40,773 nucleotides of DNA from Hyphomicrobiales bacterium (lineage in GTDB: Bacteria; Pseudomonadota; Alphaproteobacteria; Rhizobiales; Rhodomicrobiaceae), in assembly GCA_003153975.1 (NCBI GenBank), contig PMBZ01000071.1, positions 4,755 through 45,527 of the forward strand, given 5' to 3'. Positions 1 to 8,141 of this stretch are shown piece after piece (positions within the stretch are counted from its first letter, which is position 1; every line of letters begins with the position of its first letter). The notes under the pieces were generated by a model. It ran no database searches and was not told the origin of the DNA. It was given only the letters and a program-made list of their open reading frames with translations. A program made the position numbers and the translations under genes.

Positions 1-79
1 CGCGGTAGATATCCCGCGCGTGCGGCGGGAGATGGTTGCGGACGGGAGGCGGCAAGTCCTCATCGGTTGCATAGGGCAT
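1..79 (-). CDS. chaB: ChaB family protein, N-terminal fragment
   Basis: Read on the minus strand, an ATG at 79 opens a frame beginning MPYATDEDLPPPVRNHLPPH and continuing HARDIYR before the window edge. This matches the start of the small ChaB family, which typically reads MPY.. DLP..V...LP.HAQ.IY. A GGAG lies about 8 bases before the ATG. Only about 26 residues are present. ChaB was named as a regulator of the ChaA cation antiporter, but its biochemical role is poorly defined. The gene is divergent from fmt. Confidence 0.75.
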   Translation of the reverse strand, partial: MPYATDEDLPPPVRNHLPPHARDIYR

Positions 80-210
80 GGTTCCCGCTCCATATACGTT
101 GACGGCAGCGTAGCGGTTAATCCTTGCTAAAGCGGCGTGCCGCCGCTTAAACACAGGTTCAACATCCGTAAGCGCCCGCCTTGCCAGGCAGTTCCAGGAG
201 GCAGTCAGTC
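80..210. promoter_or_regulatory. Divergent intergenic region with hairpin
   Basis: This 131-base gap separates divergent chaB and fmt and must hold both promoters. It contains a 7-bp inverted repeat, AAGCGGC (130-136) and GCCGCTT (142-148), with a 5-base loop. I could not assign convincing -35/-10 boxes. The GGAGG at 197-201 serves the fmt ATG at 211. Confidence 0.4.
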
Positions 211-1143
211 ATGGCCTTACGTGTCGTCTTCATGGGCACGCCCGACTTTTCCGTCCCGGTGCTGAGCGAGATCGCAAGCGCCGGGCACGATGTCGTGGCG
301 GTATACACGCAGCCGCCAAGGGCCGCCGGGCGCGGCATGGGGGAGCGGAAGTCCCCGGTTCACACCTTCGCGGACGAGGCGGCGATCCCGGTGTTCACGC
401 CGAAGAGCTTGCGCCGTCTGGAGACGCAGGAGGAGTTCGCGGAACTGGCGCCCGATGTGGCCGTGGTGGCCGCCTATGGCCTGATCCTGCCGCGCGCGAT
501 CCTGCAAACGCCGCCGCTCGGCTGCCTGAACCTGCATGCGTCCCTGCTTCCGCGCTGGCGGGGCGCCGCCCCCATTCAACGCGCGATCATGGCCGGCGAT
601 AAGGAAACCGGCGTCATGATTATGAAGATGGAGGAAGGGCTCGACACCGGCCCGGTGGCTCTCATGTACCATATGCTCATCGGTCCGGATAGCACGGGGG
701 GCGAAATTCACGACCAGCTCTCGCTGGTGGGCGCAAACCTGATGCTCACGGCGCTTTCCATGCTGGAAGCCGGCGAGTTGGACTTCACGCCGCAAGCCGC
801 CGAGGGGAAAACCTACGCGCCCAAAATCACCAAGGAGGAGACGCGCATCGACTGGAGCCTGCCCAGCACCGAGGTTCACAACCGTATCCGCGCCCTCTCG
901 CCCTATCCGGGCGCCTGGTTTGAGGCGCTGCTTGGCGGAAGGGCCGAGCGGGTCAAGGTGCTGCGCTCGGTGCTTGTGCAGAACAAGGGCGATCCGGGGC
1001 TGCTTCTCGACGCCAATCTGACCGTGGCCTGCGGTTCGCAGGCCGTGCGGCTGACCCAGGTGCAGCGTGCGGGCAAGCGGCCGATGGGCGGCGCGGATTT
1101 TCTGCGCGGCTTCCCGCTGGGCCGGGGCACGCAGTTCGAGTGA
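211..1143 (+). CDS. fmt: Methionyl-tRNA formyltransferase
   Basis: Transfers a formyl group from 10-formyl-tetrahydrofolate to the amino group of Met-tRNA(fMet) in the cytoplasm, for translation initiation. The 310-residue product has the usual length. It begins [18 protein letters not shown], the typical Fmt nucleotide-fold start, and carries the catalytic-loop signature [18 protein letters not shown] and the downstream LDTGP motif that supplies the active-site aspartate. The C-terminal domain includes the usual [12 protein letters not shown]. The ORF track starts 30 bases earlier at a TTG, but GGAGG sits 9 bases before the ATG at 211, so that start is chosen. fmt is commonly next to def; here def is absent and the upstream neighbour is chaB on the other strand. 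Confidence 0.97.
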   Translation: MALRVVFMGTPDFSVPVLSEIASAGHDVVAVYTQPPRAAGRGMGERKSPVHTFADEAAIPVFTPKSLRRLETQEEFAELAPDVAVVAAYGLILPRAILQTPPLGCLNLHASLLPRWRGAAPIQRAIMAGDKETGVMIMKMEEGLDTGPVALMYHMLIGPDSTGGEIHDQLSLVGANLMLTALSMLEAGELDFTPQAAEGKTYAPKITKEETRIDWSLPSTEVHNRIRALSPYPGAWFEALLGGRAERVKVLRSVLVQNKGDPGLLLDANLTVACGSQAVRLTQVQRAGKRPMGGADFLRGFPLGRGTQFE

Positions 1144-1148
1144 GCGGG

Positions 1149-1637
1149 CTAAATCGTCGCGAGCACCAGGACCGCGACGAAATCGAGGAGAAGAAAGGCC
1201 AGGCCCAGCACTAGGCACAGGGGCGAGTAGAGGCGCACATCAAGGCTTGCGAACGGCTCCGCGGGGTGGAGGCGGCGCCAGAACGGGAGGTAGCCTACGA
1301 TCCCGCGTGCGAGGAACGCCAAACCCGCCAAGAACGTGGCGCCAAACGATCCCCCAAGCACGCTGAGCGGAAGGTTCAGCGTGTAGATCAGGCTCCAGGA
1401 GACCGGGGCAATCGCGAGCGGCAGCAATGCGGTGCCCGCCAGCGCGATGCCGGCAATCGCGGTGATCCATGCGGGGGGCATCTTGTCGCGGCGCGGATTA
1501 CCGATAACAGTGTCGATGAGCTGCCGGGCCGAGCGCGCAGGCCACAAGCCGCCCGCCGCCCAGTAAAGGTGCAGGGCGGCGATGGCGGCCAGGGTGGCGG
1601 ATGCCGCTATATCGATCGCGTAAAATAGGAAGACCAT
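1149..1637 (-). CDS. DUF3995 integral membrane protein
   Basis: The 162-residue product begins MVFLFYAIDIAASATLAAIA and has about four hydrophobic segments. The first is followed by ALHLYWAAGGLWP, the Trp/His/Tyr-rich signature I associate with DUF3995. The function of the family is unknown. The track ORF extends 55 residues upstream, but that part is not membrane-like, and GGAAGG lies a suitable distance before the ATG at 1637. The gene converges on fmt with only 5 bases between the two stop codons. Confidence 0.7.
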   Translation of the reverse strand: MVFLFYAIDIAASATLAAIAALHLYWAAGGLWPARSARQLIDTVIGNPRRDKMPPAWITAIAGIALAGTALLPLAIAPVSWSLIYTLNLPLSVLGGSFGATFLAGLAFLARGIVGYLPFWRRLHPAEPFASLDVRLYSPLCLVLGLAFLLLDFVAVLVLATI

Positions 1638-1850
1638 AGGCGGCACCTTCCGGTTAGCTGCGTTTCCTGGTGTGAAAGAGAGATCATCGGCTGCGATTAC
1701 GGCGGAGCCTGGGTTTGTCCGCGGCGGCACACCTGTTTTCCGGGAAGCCTTGGCGATGCGGCAACCGGACAAAGAGACGTGACTGGCAGTTGAAGCTCGC
1801 ATTTTGCATTCTCTCTCTCTGGAGACTTACCAGTTGTGCCGGAGGTGCTT
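1638..1850. other. Intergenic region between divergent DUF3995 and DUF1223 genes
   Basis: About 210 bases between two divergent genes. It includes a pyrimidine-rich run, CTCTCTCTCT (1811-1820), shortly before the DUF1223 ribosome site. No clear promoter hexamers, repeat or RNA gene were recognised. The long alternative ORFs here are upstream extensions or shadows. Confidence 0.3.
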
Positions 1851-2594
1851 GTGATCAGGTTTTCCGCTTTTGGGCTCCTCGCCCTGGCGGTTTTTCTCGC
1901 CGGCTTCGAGCGTAGCCTCGCGCAAGAGGAGGCCAGGCCGGCAAAAATGTCGGTCGTCGAGCTGTTCACCAGCCAGGGCTGCTCGTCATGCCCCGCCGCC
2001 GACCGGGTCCTCCGCCAGCTTGCGCAGCGTCCAGGCGTGATCGCACTCAGCTTTCCGGTCGCTTATTGGGACTATCTGGGCTGGAAGGATACGTTTGCGC
2101 GGCCCGAAAATGCCCTGCGCCAGCGGCGCTATGCGGCCATCAAGGGCGGCGAGGTGTATACGCCCGAAGCGATCGTGAACGGGCTGCGGCATTGCGTGGG
2201 CAGTAATCTCGACGCGATCGAGTATGCGCTGAAGGCGACCGATCCCATCATCCGCGGCGAAGCCGTTTGGCTGAGCGCCCGGCGGCAGGATGGAAGGCTC
2301 ATTATCGAAACGGGTGCGGCGCGGGACAGCGCACGCTATAAGATGGGCAAGGTTTGGGTCGCGGCGGTCCAGCGCTCGGCGGAGGTCGCAATCAAGGCCG
2401 GCGAGAACTCGGGCCGGAAGATAACCTACACCAACGTGGTGCTGGGCCTTACCGAGGCGGGGGCATGGGAAGGGGCGCCCGCGTCCTACGCGGTGCAGCT
2501 AAGCTCGATCCCGAAAGGCGCGCAGATGCTCGTGGCCTTCCTGCAGGCGGAACCCTTGGGTCCCATTATCGGGGCAGCCCAGCTTAGTGGATAG
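1851..2594 (+). CDS. DUF1223 thioredoxin-fold protein, exported
   Basis: The 247-residue product starts with a signal-peptide-like stretch (MIRFSAFGLLALAVFLAGF) and then reads VVELFTSQGCSSCPAADRVL. This combines the ELFTSQGCSSCP signature of DUF1223 with a CxxC motif. The family has a thioredoxin-like fold and a presumed periplasmic location; substrates are not known. The track start is a GTG at 1836, but a perfect GGAGG at 1841-1845 lies five bases before a second GTG at 1851, so the later start is preferred. The EVE-domain gene follows 12 bases after the stop, suggesting co-transcription. Confidence 0.88.
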   Translation: MIRFSAFGLLALAVFLAGFERSLAQEEARPAKMSVVELFTSQGCSSCPAADRVLRQLAQRPGVIALSFPVAYWDYLGWKDTFARPENALRQRRYAAIKGGEVYTPEAIVNGLRHCVGSNLDAIEYALKATDPIIRGEAVWLSARRQDGRLIIETGAARDSARYKMGKVWVAAVQRSAEVAIKAGENSGRKITYTNVVLGLTEAGAWEGAPASYAVQLSSIPKGAQMLVAFLQAEPLGPIIGAAQLSG

Positions 2595-2606
2595 ACGGCA
2601 TTTCGC

Positions 2607-3029
2607 ATGGCTTTTTGGCTTTTCAAAACGGAACCGGAGACATTCTCCTGGGCGGATCAGGTCGAGGCCGGGGCGCGAGGCGAGGAATGGAGCGGGGTCC
2701 GCAATGCGCTTGCCCAGAAGCATATGCGGGCCATGAAGCTTGGCGACCTCGGCCTCTTTTATCATTCCGGCGGTGAAAGGAGCGTCGTTGGCGTGGTCCG
2801 CGTCGTGGCGGAGATCCACCCCGATTCGACCGATCCCACGGGGCGCTGGAATTGCGTGGATGTCGAGGCCGTTGGGCCGTTTCCCAAGCCGGTGACGCTT
2901 GCCGCCATCAAGGCCGGGCCTGGCCTCGCGGACATGGTGCTGGTCAAGAACTCAAGGCTGTCGGTGCAGCCGGTAACCGCCGAAGAGTGGGCGCTCGTCT
3001 GCCGCATGGGCGGATACAAGGGAGCGTAG
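2607..3029 (+). CDS. EVE domain-containing protein
   Basis: A 140-residue protein that is essentially one EVE domain. It opens MAFWLFKTEPETFSW and has W-S-G-V-RN, the LGLFYHSG strand, VVGVVRV and the late LSVQPVT. EVE is related to PUA and YTH folds and is thought to bind modified bases in RNA or DNA. Standalone EVE proteins of this length are common in alphaproteobacteria. It sits 12 bases behind the DUF1223 gene on the same strand, so it is probably in the same transcript. The target is unknown. Confidence 0.9.
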   Translation: MAFWLFKTEPETFSWADQVEAGARGEEWSGVRNALAQKHMRAMKLGDLGLFYHSGGERSVVGVVRVVAEIHPDSTDPTGRWNCVDVEAVGPFPKPVTLAAIKAGPGLADMVLVKNSRLSVQPVTAEEWALVCRMGGYKGA

Positions 3030-3042
3030 GGGGGGCGGCCAT

Positions 3043-3675
3043 TTACACCTTTTGCGTCCACAATCTGGCAAACTCATGAGAGTGGACCGGGCCGTGGGCA
3101 TCGTCCATGAATTCCGCCTCTTCATATGAGAGCGTCCGCCCCTTTTCGAACCACCGGAGAAGCTGCCCTTTGCAAAAAAAGTGACGGATCTGGCTTCTGC
3201 ATTCGCTGACTGCCAGGCATTTCTCCCCCCGGCCGGCCCTGCAACCGGCATCCCCCTCAGTATGGCACTCGATGTACGCCACTCCGTAGGGTGCCAACCC
3301 GCCGTAAATCTTGCCGGCAAGGGTGCGGGCATCACGCACGCTGAGGTGATCCAGTATTGTCGCAGCGACGATCAATTCGTATCGCCCCGCCAGAATAGGA
3401 AAATTTAAGACATTGTCGTGAATTGCCACGATAGCTTTTTTCGCCGTCCTGGCAAAACTATCAAGTTGCTGTATGCCAATAGCTGATAAATCTACAGAGG
3501 TTACCTCGAAGCCCTTGTCCGCGAGAAATTTAGAGAAGCGCCCTTGACCGCATCCTAAGTCAAGAGCTTTACCGGCAAAAGGGACGTACCGCTTATAGGC
3601 CTCCTTAAAATGAATAGGAGGATAGCTACCAAAGTAATCAGGCGTGTCTTGGTAATACTTATCAAATAAATTCAT
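3043..3675 (-). CDS. Class I SAM-dependent methyltransferase, TehB-like
   Basis: The 210-residue product has the class I fold: motif I LDLGCGQGRFSKFLADKGF, the acidic end of strand 2 VTSVDLS, and later VAATILDHLS. A C-terminal part with YIECHTEGDAGC and HFFCKGQLLRWF resembles small methyltransferases of the TehB/thiopurine type. The substrate cannot be told. GGAAG lies about 9 bases before the ATG at 3675. The 5' half is visibly richer in A and T than its neighbours, with codons such as TTA, ATA and AAA, suggesting acquisition from elsewhere. It is convergent with the EVE gene, with 13 bases between the stops. Confidence 0.85.
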   Translation of the reverse strand: MNLFDKYYQDTPDYFGSYPPIHFKEAYKRYVPFAGKALDLGCGQGRFSKFLADKGFEVTSVDLSAIGIQQLDSFARTAKKAIVAIHDNVLNFPILAGRYELIVAATILDHLSVRDARTLAGKIYGGLAPYGVAYIECHTEGDAGCRAGRGEKCLAVSECRSQIRHFFCKGQLLRWFEKGRTLSYEEAEFMDDAHGPVHSHEFARLWTQKV

Positions 3676-3792
3676 TGTTGCGCTCTTCCATGTTGCCGTG
3701 CCGCAAAATTACACGAGTAGATGGATGTAAAGCTTATCTAATTGCGGATACCCATCTCCACTCCCGGGAACCGGGAACTGAGCGTTAGATTT

Positions 3793-4203
3793 TTACCGGC
3801 AACCCGTCTCCTGGCGCCTGCGCAGCGAAGCAATGGCGTCATCTATCAGCCGGTTGGCAGCCGCCATCTCGGATGTGGCGGACGAATCGCCGCAGCAGTC
3901 CGGGTGGCTCGCCCGCGCGAATTGGCGCCTCAACCGGCAAAGCTCTTCCATCGAGCCGGCCTTTCCAATCTGACTTTCCAGATCGGACAGCGAAAGTTGC
4001 GGTTCAGGCTGTGGCGGCTCATCCGGCATGGCTTCATAGCCCGAGGGCCGCCGCCGGGAGCCGTCCTTTTTCTTGGGGCCAAGCGCAGCCACCACAAAGC
4101 CCGCGCGCGCCGAAACGCGTAAGCGCGGCTCGCCCAAAGCCCTTTCCCAAGTCTCTTCCGCGCCGCCAAGGTCGTTCAATACCCGGCTGAAGCTCCGCAC
4201 CAT
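3793..4203 (-). CDS. Small protein with J-domain-like HPD motif
   Basis: About 136 residues. The C-terminal 50 read like helices II-III of a J domain: LRRQFARASHPDCCGD with the invariant HPD, then EMAAANRLIDDAIASLRR. The N-terminal half is basic and Pro/Lys-rich (GPKKKDGSRRRP) with no family I recognise. GGAGG sits 10 bases before the ATG at 4203; an ATG at 4212 is only one base from the same box, and the track start at 4239 lacks support. The gene is divergent from motA. By family analogy it could recruit an Hsp70 partner, but helix I and the glycine-rich region of DnaJ are not evident, so function is open. Confidence 0.6.
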   Translation of the reverse strand: MVRSFSRVLNDLGGAEETWERALGEPRLRVSARAGFVVAALGPKKKDGSRRRPSGYEAMPDEPPQPEPQLSLSDLESQIGKAGSMEELCRLRRQFARASHPDCCGDSSATSEMAAANRLIDDAIASLRRRQETGCR

Positions 4204-4482
4204 CACGTCCATTCCTCCAGTGTGGGCGAACAATCCCAACCGGACCGCTTAGCCTATTTTACCCCCAGGCCTGGCACCATCCGGTAAATGCGCTCCCGCA
4301 CCGGCAACATCCTGCATTTGCCGTGAGCGGGCCTTGCGCCGCATCGACTTTTGGACCTCATCCGGAAAAAAAGAGGGCCTGTCTTATCCGAACGTTAAAA
4401 CTTGAGCGGTGGTTTTCCGCTTTTCGCAATCAGGCTCGTGCAAGCTGGGTCCAGTAGTCGAATCCTGCGCGAGGAGAGAGTT
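4204..4482. promoter_or_regulatory. Divergent region upstream of motA
   Basis: About 280 bases between the HPD-motif gene (minus) and motA (plus), so the promoter of the long flagellar run is expected here. A run of seven A residues occurs around 4368-4374, and a GAGGAGAG (4471-4478) is the motA ribosome site. TGGCACC at 4274 looks like a sigma-54 -24 element, but the -12 GC is not at the right spacing. Confidence 0.35.
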
Positions 4483-5367
4483 GTGACGATTGCATTGGGG
4501 CTCATGATCACCCTTGGCTGCATGCTGGGCGGCTTCGTGGTCATGGGCGGCCATGTCGGCGTGATCTGGCAGCCAGCAGAGTATGTCATTATCTGTGGAG
4601 CCGCGACCGGAACATTTATCGTTGGCAATTCCGCAAAGGTTATTAAGGACGCAGGCAAAGGAATCATCGAAGCTATAAAAAACGCGGAGCCGACGGAGGG
4701 TGAGTATCTCGCGGTGCTTGGGTTACTATACTCCATGATGCGCGAACTCAAGGCCAAGCCAAAGAACGAAGTCGAAGTTCATATCGAAAAGCCGGCGGAG
4801 TCGCCGATTTTCGCCAAGTTTCCCGCAGTTCTAAAAAATAAAGAGTTGACTCAATTTATCTGCGATTACTTTCGCCTGTATATCATGGGACATGCACGTC
4901 CCGACGAGATTGAATCCCTGATGGATGAGGAGATTCAGACGGTGAGGCATGACGCCCTCAAATCGTACCATGCGCTGGTAACGATTTCGGAAGCTTTCCC
5001 TGCACTTGGCATCGTCGCCGCGGTTCTGGGCGTGATCAGGGCGATGGCCGCGCTCGATCAGCCGCCGGAAGTGCTGGGCGAGCTTATCGGCGACGCCATG
5101 GTCGGCACGTTTTCGGGCATCCTGTTTTCCTATGCGCTGGTTTCGCCAATCGCCGCAAAAATCAAGATCGTGAGAGAAAAGCAGCTCCGGCTTTATCTCT
5201 TGGTCAAGCAGGCAATTCTCGCATTCATGAATGGCGCCATGGCGACGGTCGCGGTGGAGCATGGCCGCAAGATGATTTCCGCATACGAACGGCCCAGCAT
5301 CGACCAGATGGAAGCGAACCTCAGCGGGGCGAACGATGGAGGTGGCGGCCGGAAAGAAGCTGCTTGA
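4483..5367 (+). CDS. motA: Flagellar stator protein MotA
   Basis: Proton-channel subunit of the flagellar stator in the inner membrane; with MotB it turns proton flow into torque on FliG. The product from the GTG at 4483 is 294 residues, the usual length for MotA. It has the two N-terminal membrane segments (MTIALGLMITLGCMLGGFVV), a cytoplasmic loop with charged residues, and the C-terminal channel helices FPALGIVAAVLGVIRAM and MVGTFSGILFSYALVSPIA with their prolines. The track ORF begins 81 bases upstream, but GAGGAGAG four bases before GTG 4483 and the standard MotA N-terminus decide the start. It heads the plus-strand run motA-fliN-flhB, as in Rhizobiales, though fliM and fliG are missing. 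Confidence 0.96.
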   Translation: MTIALGLMITLGCMLGGFVVMGGHVGVIWQPAEYVIICGAATGTFIVGNSAKVIKDAGKGIIEAIKNAEPTEGEYLAVLGLLYSMMRELKAKPKNEVEVHIEKPAESPIFAKFPAVLKNKELTQFICDYFRLYIMGHARPDEIESLMDEEIQTVRHDALKSYHALVTISEAFPALGIVAAVLGVIRAMAALDQPPEVLGELIGDAMVGTFSGILFSYALVSPIAAKIKIVREKQLRLYLLVKQAILAFMNGAMATVAVEHGRKMISAYERPSIDQMEANLSGANDGGGGRKEAA

Positions 5368-5423
5368 GAATTGAAATCCGCAGGGAGCCAAATCCAGGTT
5401 CCGGCATCTCGAAAGTATAGCGC

Positions 5424-5786
5424 ATGCAACCGAACAGCGAACACCCACTCTTCGAAGAGGCGCCAGAGAGCGCCAAGGCCGCCAAGCCGGGCGAGGCGGC
5501 CGCCGCGGGTGGTCAGCAGAGCAGCGGCGGCAACATGGACATCGTGCTGCGCATCCCTGTTCACCTCCGGGTTTTGCTCGGCTCGGCATCCATGCCGATT
5601 TTTCAATTGACCAAACTAGGGCGCGGCGCGGTGATTCCATTGGACCGCAGGGTGGGCGAGCCGGTGGACGTCATGGTCAACAACAGAATCATCGCCAAGG
5701 GCGAGATCGTGGTTCTGGACGAGGACGGATCGCGCTTTGGCGTGACGCTCACCGAGATGGTCGATAACGCCAAGCTTCCCGTTTAA
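5424..5786 (+). CDS. fliN: Flagellar motor switch protein FliN
   Basis: The 120-residue product has a low-complexity, Ala/Glu-rich N-terminus (about residues 1-36) followed by the SpoA (FliMN C-terminal) domain. Visible hallmarks are MDIVLRIPVHLRVLLGSASM, LGRGAVIPLDRRVGEPVDVM and the strand-rich NNRIIAKGEIVVLDEDGSRF ahead of GVTLTEMV. FliN forms the lower C ring, binds FliH during export and takes part in rotation switching. It lies 56 bases after motA and 20 bases before flhB. fliM and fliG, its usual Rhizobiales neighbours, are absent. Confidence 0.93.
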   Translation: MQPNSEHPLFEEAPESAKAAKPGEAAAAGGQQSSGGNMDIVLRIPVHLRVLLGSASMPIFQLTKLGRGAVIPLDRRVGEPVDVMVNNRIIAKGEIVVLDEDGSRFGVTLTEMVDNAKLPV

Positions 5787-5806
5787 GTTAGCGGGTTACC
5801 AAGTCC

Positions 5807-6919
5807 TTGGCCGAAGACACCGATAAAGAAAGCAAAACCGAGGAAGCAACCGAGAGGCGCCGCACTCAGGCGCTCGAAACTCAGGGTGGCCCTTTTTCAA
5901 GAGAGGCAGGCTCCGCCGCGGTTCTCCTCGCGGCCGCCTTGCTGCTGGCCACGGCCGTGCCCAGCCTCTTGAGCAATACCGTACAGCAGCTCGCGCTTTT
6001 CATCGAAGACCCAGGCGGCTGGCGGCTGGAAAACGGCGCCGATGCCGTTCAGCTGCTGCAGGCGGCGATGGTGGCGGTCTCCGGGCTCATTATCACCTTC
6101 GCGGCCGTAATCTCAGCCGCGGGCATCGCGGCCTCGGTCTTGCAGAACACGCCGCGGTTCATGGTGGACCGCATCGCACCGGATTGGTCCCGCGTCTCGC
6201 CCGGTGCCGGAATCGGGCGGCTTTTCAACATCCAGGGCGTCATAGAACTTCTGAAGGGCGTGGCCAAGATCGTGCTCGTGGGGCTCGCCGGACTTTGGGG
6301 CCTTGGCGGCCTTGCCACGGGCTTCCATGCCTTGCACACCACCCCGGATGCCATCCCGGGAATCATTGGAGAGCTGACCCGCCGCATTGTCTTGATTAGC
6401 GCGCTCCTCGCCACGGTGATCGCGGCGGTGGACATATTCCTGTCCCGGCGCCAGTGGCTTGAACAACTGAAGATGAGCAAGCAGGAGCTGAAGGAGGAGA
6501 TCAAACAAACCGAAGGCGATCTGGCCTTCAAAGCCCGGCTCCGTGCCATTGCCCGCGCGCGCATCAAGCGCCGCATGATGCTGAACGTCCCGAAGGCGAC
6601 GCTGGTTATCGCAAACCCCACGCATTACTCGGTCGCGCTGCGCTACGTGAAGGGAGAAGATTCCGCGCCCAAGGTGATGGCAAAGGGCGTGGACGGGTTC
6701 GCGCTGAAAATACGGTTGATCGCGGAACGGCATAACATACCCATTGTGGAAGACAGGCTCCTGGCAAGGACGCTTTACGAGGCAACGGAAGTCGATCGGC
6801 AAATTCCGCCCGATTTCTATAAGGCCGTCGCCGAGATCATCATTTTCCTGAGTAGAAAGCAGCGGCCGGGAGGGGGAGGGGCGGGCAAGGACGGGCCGCC
6901 GCCGCGCAAGCTCCGCTGA
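5807..6919 (+). CDS. flhB: Flagellar export switch protein FlhB
   Basis: Inner-membrane export-gate protein that switches substrate specificity from rod/hook to filament proteins. The 370-residue product starts AEDTDKESKTEEATERRR, the typical FlhB beginning, which fixes the start at a TTG codon with no strong ribosome site. Four hydrophobic segments occur between about residues 33 and 215. The cytoplasmic domain has the autocleavage motif NPTH at residues 270-273 in the context VIANPTHYSVALRY. The C-terminal tail is Gly/Pro-rich. The TTG start may keep expression low. fliQ, fliR and flhA are not in the window. Confidence 0.96.
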   Translation: MAEDTDKESKTEEATERRRTQALETQGGPFSREAGSAAVLLAAALLLATAVPSLLSNTVQQLALFIEDPGGWRLENGADAVQLLQAAMVAVSGLIITFAAVISAAGIAASVLQNTPRFMVDRIAPDWSRVSPGAGIGRLFNIQGVIELLKGVAKIVLVGLAGLWGLGGLATGFHALHTTPDAIPGIIGELTRRIVLISALLATVIAAVDIFLSRRQWLEQLKMSKQELKEEIKQTEGDLAFKARLRAIARARIKRRMMLNVPKATLVIANPTHYSVALRYVKGEDSAPKVMAKGVDGFALKIRLIAERHNIPIVEDRLLARTLYEATEVDRQIPPDFYKAVAEIIIFLSRKQRPGGGGAGKDGPPPRKLR

Positions 6920-6995
6920 GCCCATAAGCCCCGCGCAAGACGAACAACCTAGACACCGGGCAGATTGCGCAGGTTGTGCGTAAAGCTCTCAGCAG

Positions 6996-7391
6996 ATGGA
7001 TGCTGATATGATCGCAAATGATGTATTCGGCGTCGCGGCGCGTCAGGCGTCGTGGCTGCTTGCGAGGCAAAGGGTGGTCGCCCAGAACGTGGCCAACGCG
7101 AACACGCCCGGCTACAAGGCTGCCGATTTGAAGCCGTTCGAAGCGACCCTTCATTCGGCCTCGCTGCCGCTTGTTACGACATCTCCCATGCATTTCACAA
7201 CGGCCGGCGAAGGCGAGCCCGCCGCGCCCGCCGCCGAGAAAGCGGACAATGCCGAGGTCTACTTTTCCGGCAACGATGTCAGCGAAGAGGCGGAGATGGC
7301 GAAGGGCAATGAGGTCTACCGCGCGTACTCGCTCAACACCTCCATTGTGACGGCCTTCAACAACATGATCTTGCAGTCGGTCAAGGGGTAG
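6996..7391 (+). CDS. flgB: Flagellar proximal rod protein FlgB
   Basis: The 131-residue product has the rod-protein N-terminal signature LARQRVVAQNVANANTPGYK, then a less conserved middle and the C-terminal helix EVYRAYSLNTSIVTAFNNMI. FlgB forms the proximal rod in the periplasm together with FlgC, FlgF and FliE. It is followed after four bases by flgC, the usual flgBC-fliE order. Neither the ATG at 6996 nor the in-frame ATG at 7008 has a good ribosome site. The first ATG lies in the loop of a 6-bp inverted repeat, TCAGCA (6989-6994) and TGCTGA (7001-7006), so the precise start is uncertain by four codons. Confidence 0.93.
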   Translation: MDADMIANDVFGVAARQASWLLARQRVVAQNVANANTPGYKAADLKPFEATLHSASLPLVTTSPMHFTTAGEGEPAAPAAEKADNAEVYFSGNDVSEEAEMAKGNEVYRAYSLNTSIVTAFNNMILQSVKG

Positions 7392-7395
7392 CGCC

Positions 7396-7818
7396 ATGAT
7401 CGACAATCTCTCCGCCTCGTTCTCTATCGCCAACTCGGCGCTGAGCGCCCAGTCGCAGCGCATCCGTGTCGCCACCGAGAATCTCGCCAACGCCGAGTCG
7501 ACCGGCAATACGCCGGGCGCCGATCCCTACACGCGGAAAATCATTACCTTCGAATCGCACCTCGACGAGGCCACGGGGGTGAACCTCGTCGCGGCCGCCG
7601 GCGAGGATTTGGACACCACGCCCTACCGCATGGCGCTGCTCCCCGGCCATCCGGCCGCCGACAAAGACGGTTACGTCAAGTTCCCTAATGTCAGTTTGCT
7701 GATGGAGCTGTCCGACATCCGCGAAGGGAACAATTCGTATGACGCAAATGTGCAAGTTATCAAGCAGGCGCGTGATCTTGTGAATTTAACAATAGGCCTA
7801 CTGAAGAACACAGCATGA
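7396..7818 (+). CDS. flgC: Flagellar proximal rod protein FlgC
   Basis: The 140-residue product carries the rod signature SQRIRVATENLANAES, the glycine-rich GNTPGADPYTRK, and the strongly conserved FlgC C-terminus NNSYDANVQVIKQARDLVNL. It polymerises with FlgB, FlgF and FlgG into the rod. The start is four bases after the flgB stop. The stop overlaps the fliE start as ATGA at 7815-7818, indicating translational coupling. Confidence 0.96.
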   Translation: MIDNLSASFSIANSALSAQSQRIRVATENLANAESTGNTPGADPYTRKIITFESHLDEATGVNLVAAAGEDLDTTPYRMALLPGHPAADKDGYVKFPNVSLLMELSDIREGNNSYDANVQVIKQARDLVNLTIGLLKNTA

Positions 7819-8129
7819 CAGTAACATCCATACCGGCACTTTCGGATATACCCTTCGTTGGCAGTTCCATACCTACGCGGCCTGCCGCGCAGGGCGCGCA
7901 AGCCGCGGGCACTCCCGACTTTTCAAGCGTTCTGGCGGACATGGCCAAGCAGACCGCCTCAACCATCAGGACCAGCGAGGACATGGCCATCAAAGGCATG
8001 CAGGGGCAGGTGCCCGTGCAAGAGGTCGTCCAGGCCGTCATACAGGCGCAGACATCGTTGCAGACGGCACTGGCCGTCCGCGACAAGGTGGTTTCCACCT
8101 ATCAAAGCCTGACGCAGATGCAAATCTAA
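7815..8129 (+). CDS. fliE: Flagellar hook-basal body protein FliE
   Basis: The 104-residue product fits the small FliE family, the adapter between the MS ring (FliF) and the rod. It has the characteristic helical C-terminus with SEDMAIKGMQGQVPVQEVVQ and then AQTSLQTALAVRDKVVSTYQ. It overlaps flgC by four bases and is followed after 12 bases by flgG. This flgB-flgC-fliE-flgG order is typical for alphaproteobacteria. Confidence 0.95.
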   Translation: MTVTSIPALSDIPFVGSSIPTRPAAQGAQAAGTPDFSSVLADMAKQTASTIRTSEDMAIKGMQGQVPVQEVVQAVIQAQTSLQTALAVRDKVVSTYQSLTQMQI

Positions 8130-8141
8130 TAGGGGGAAACC

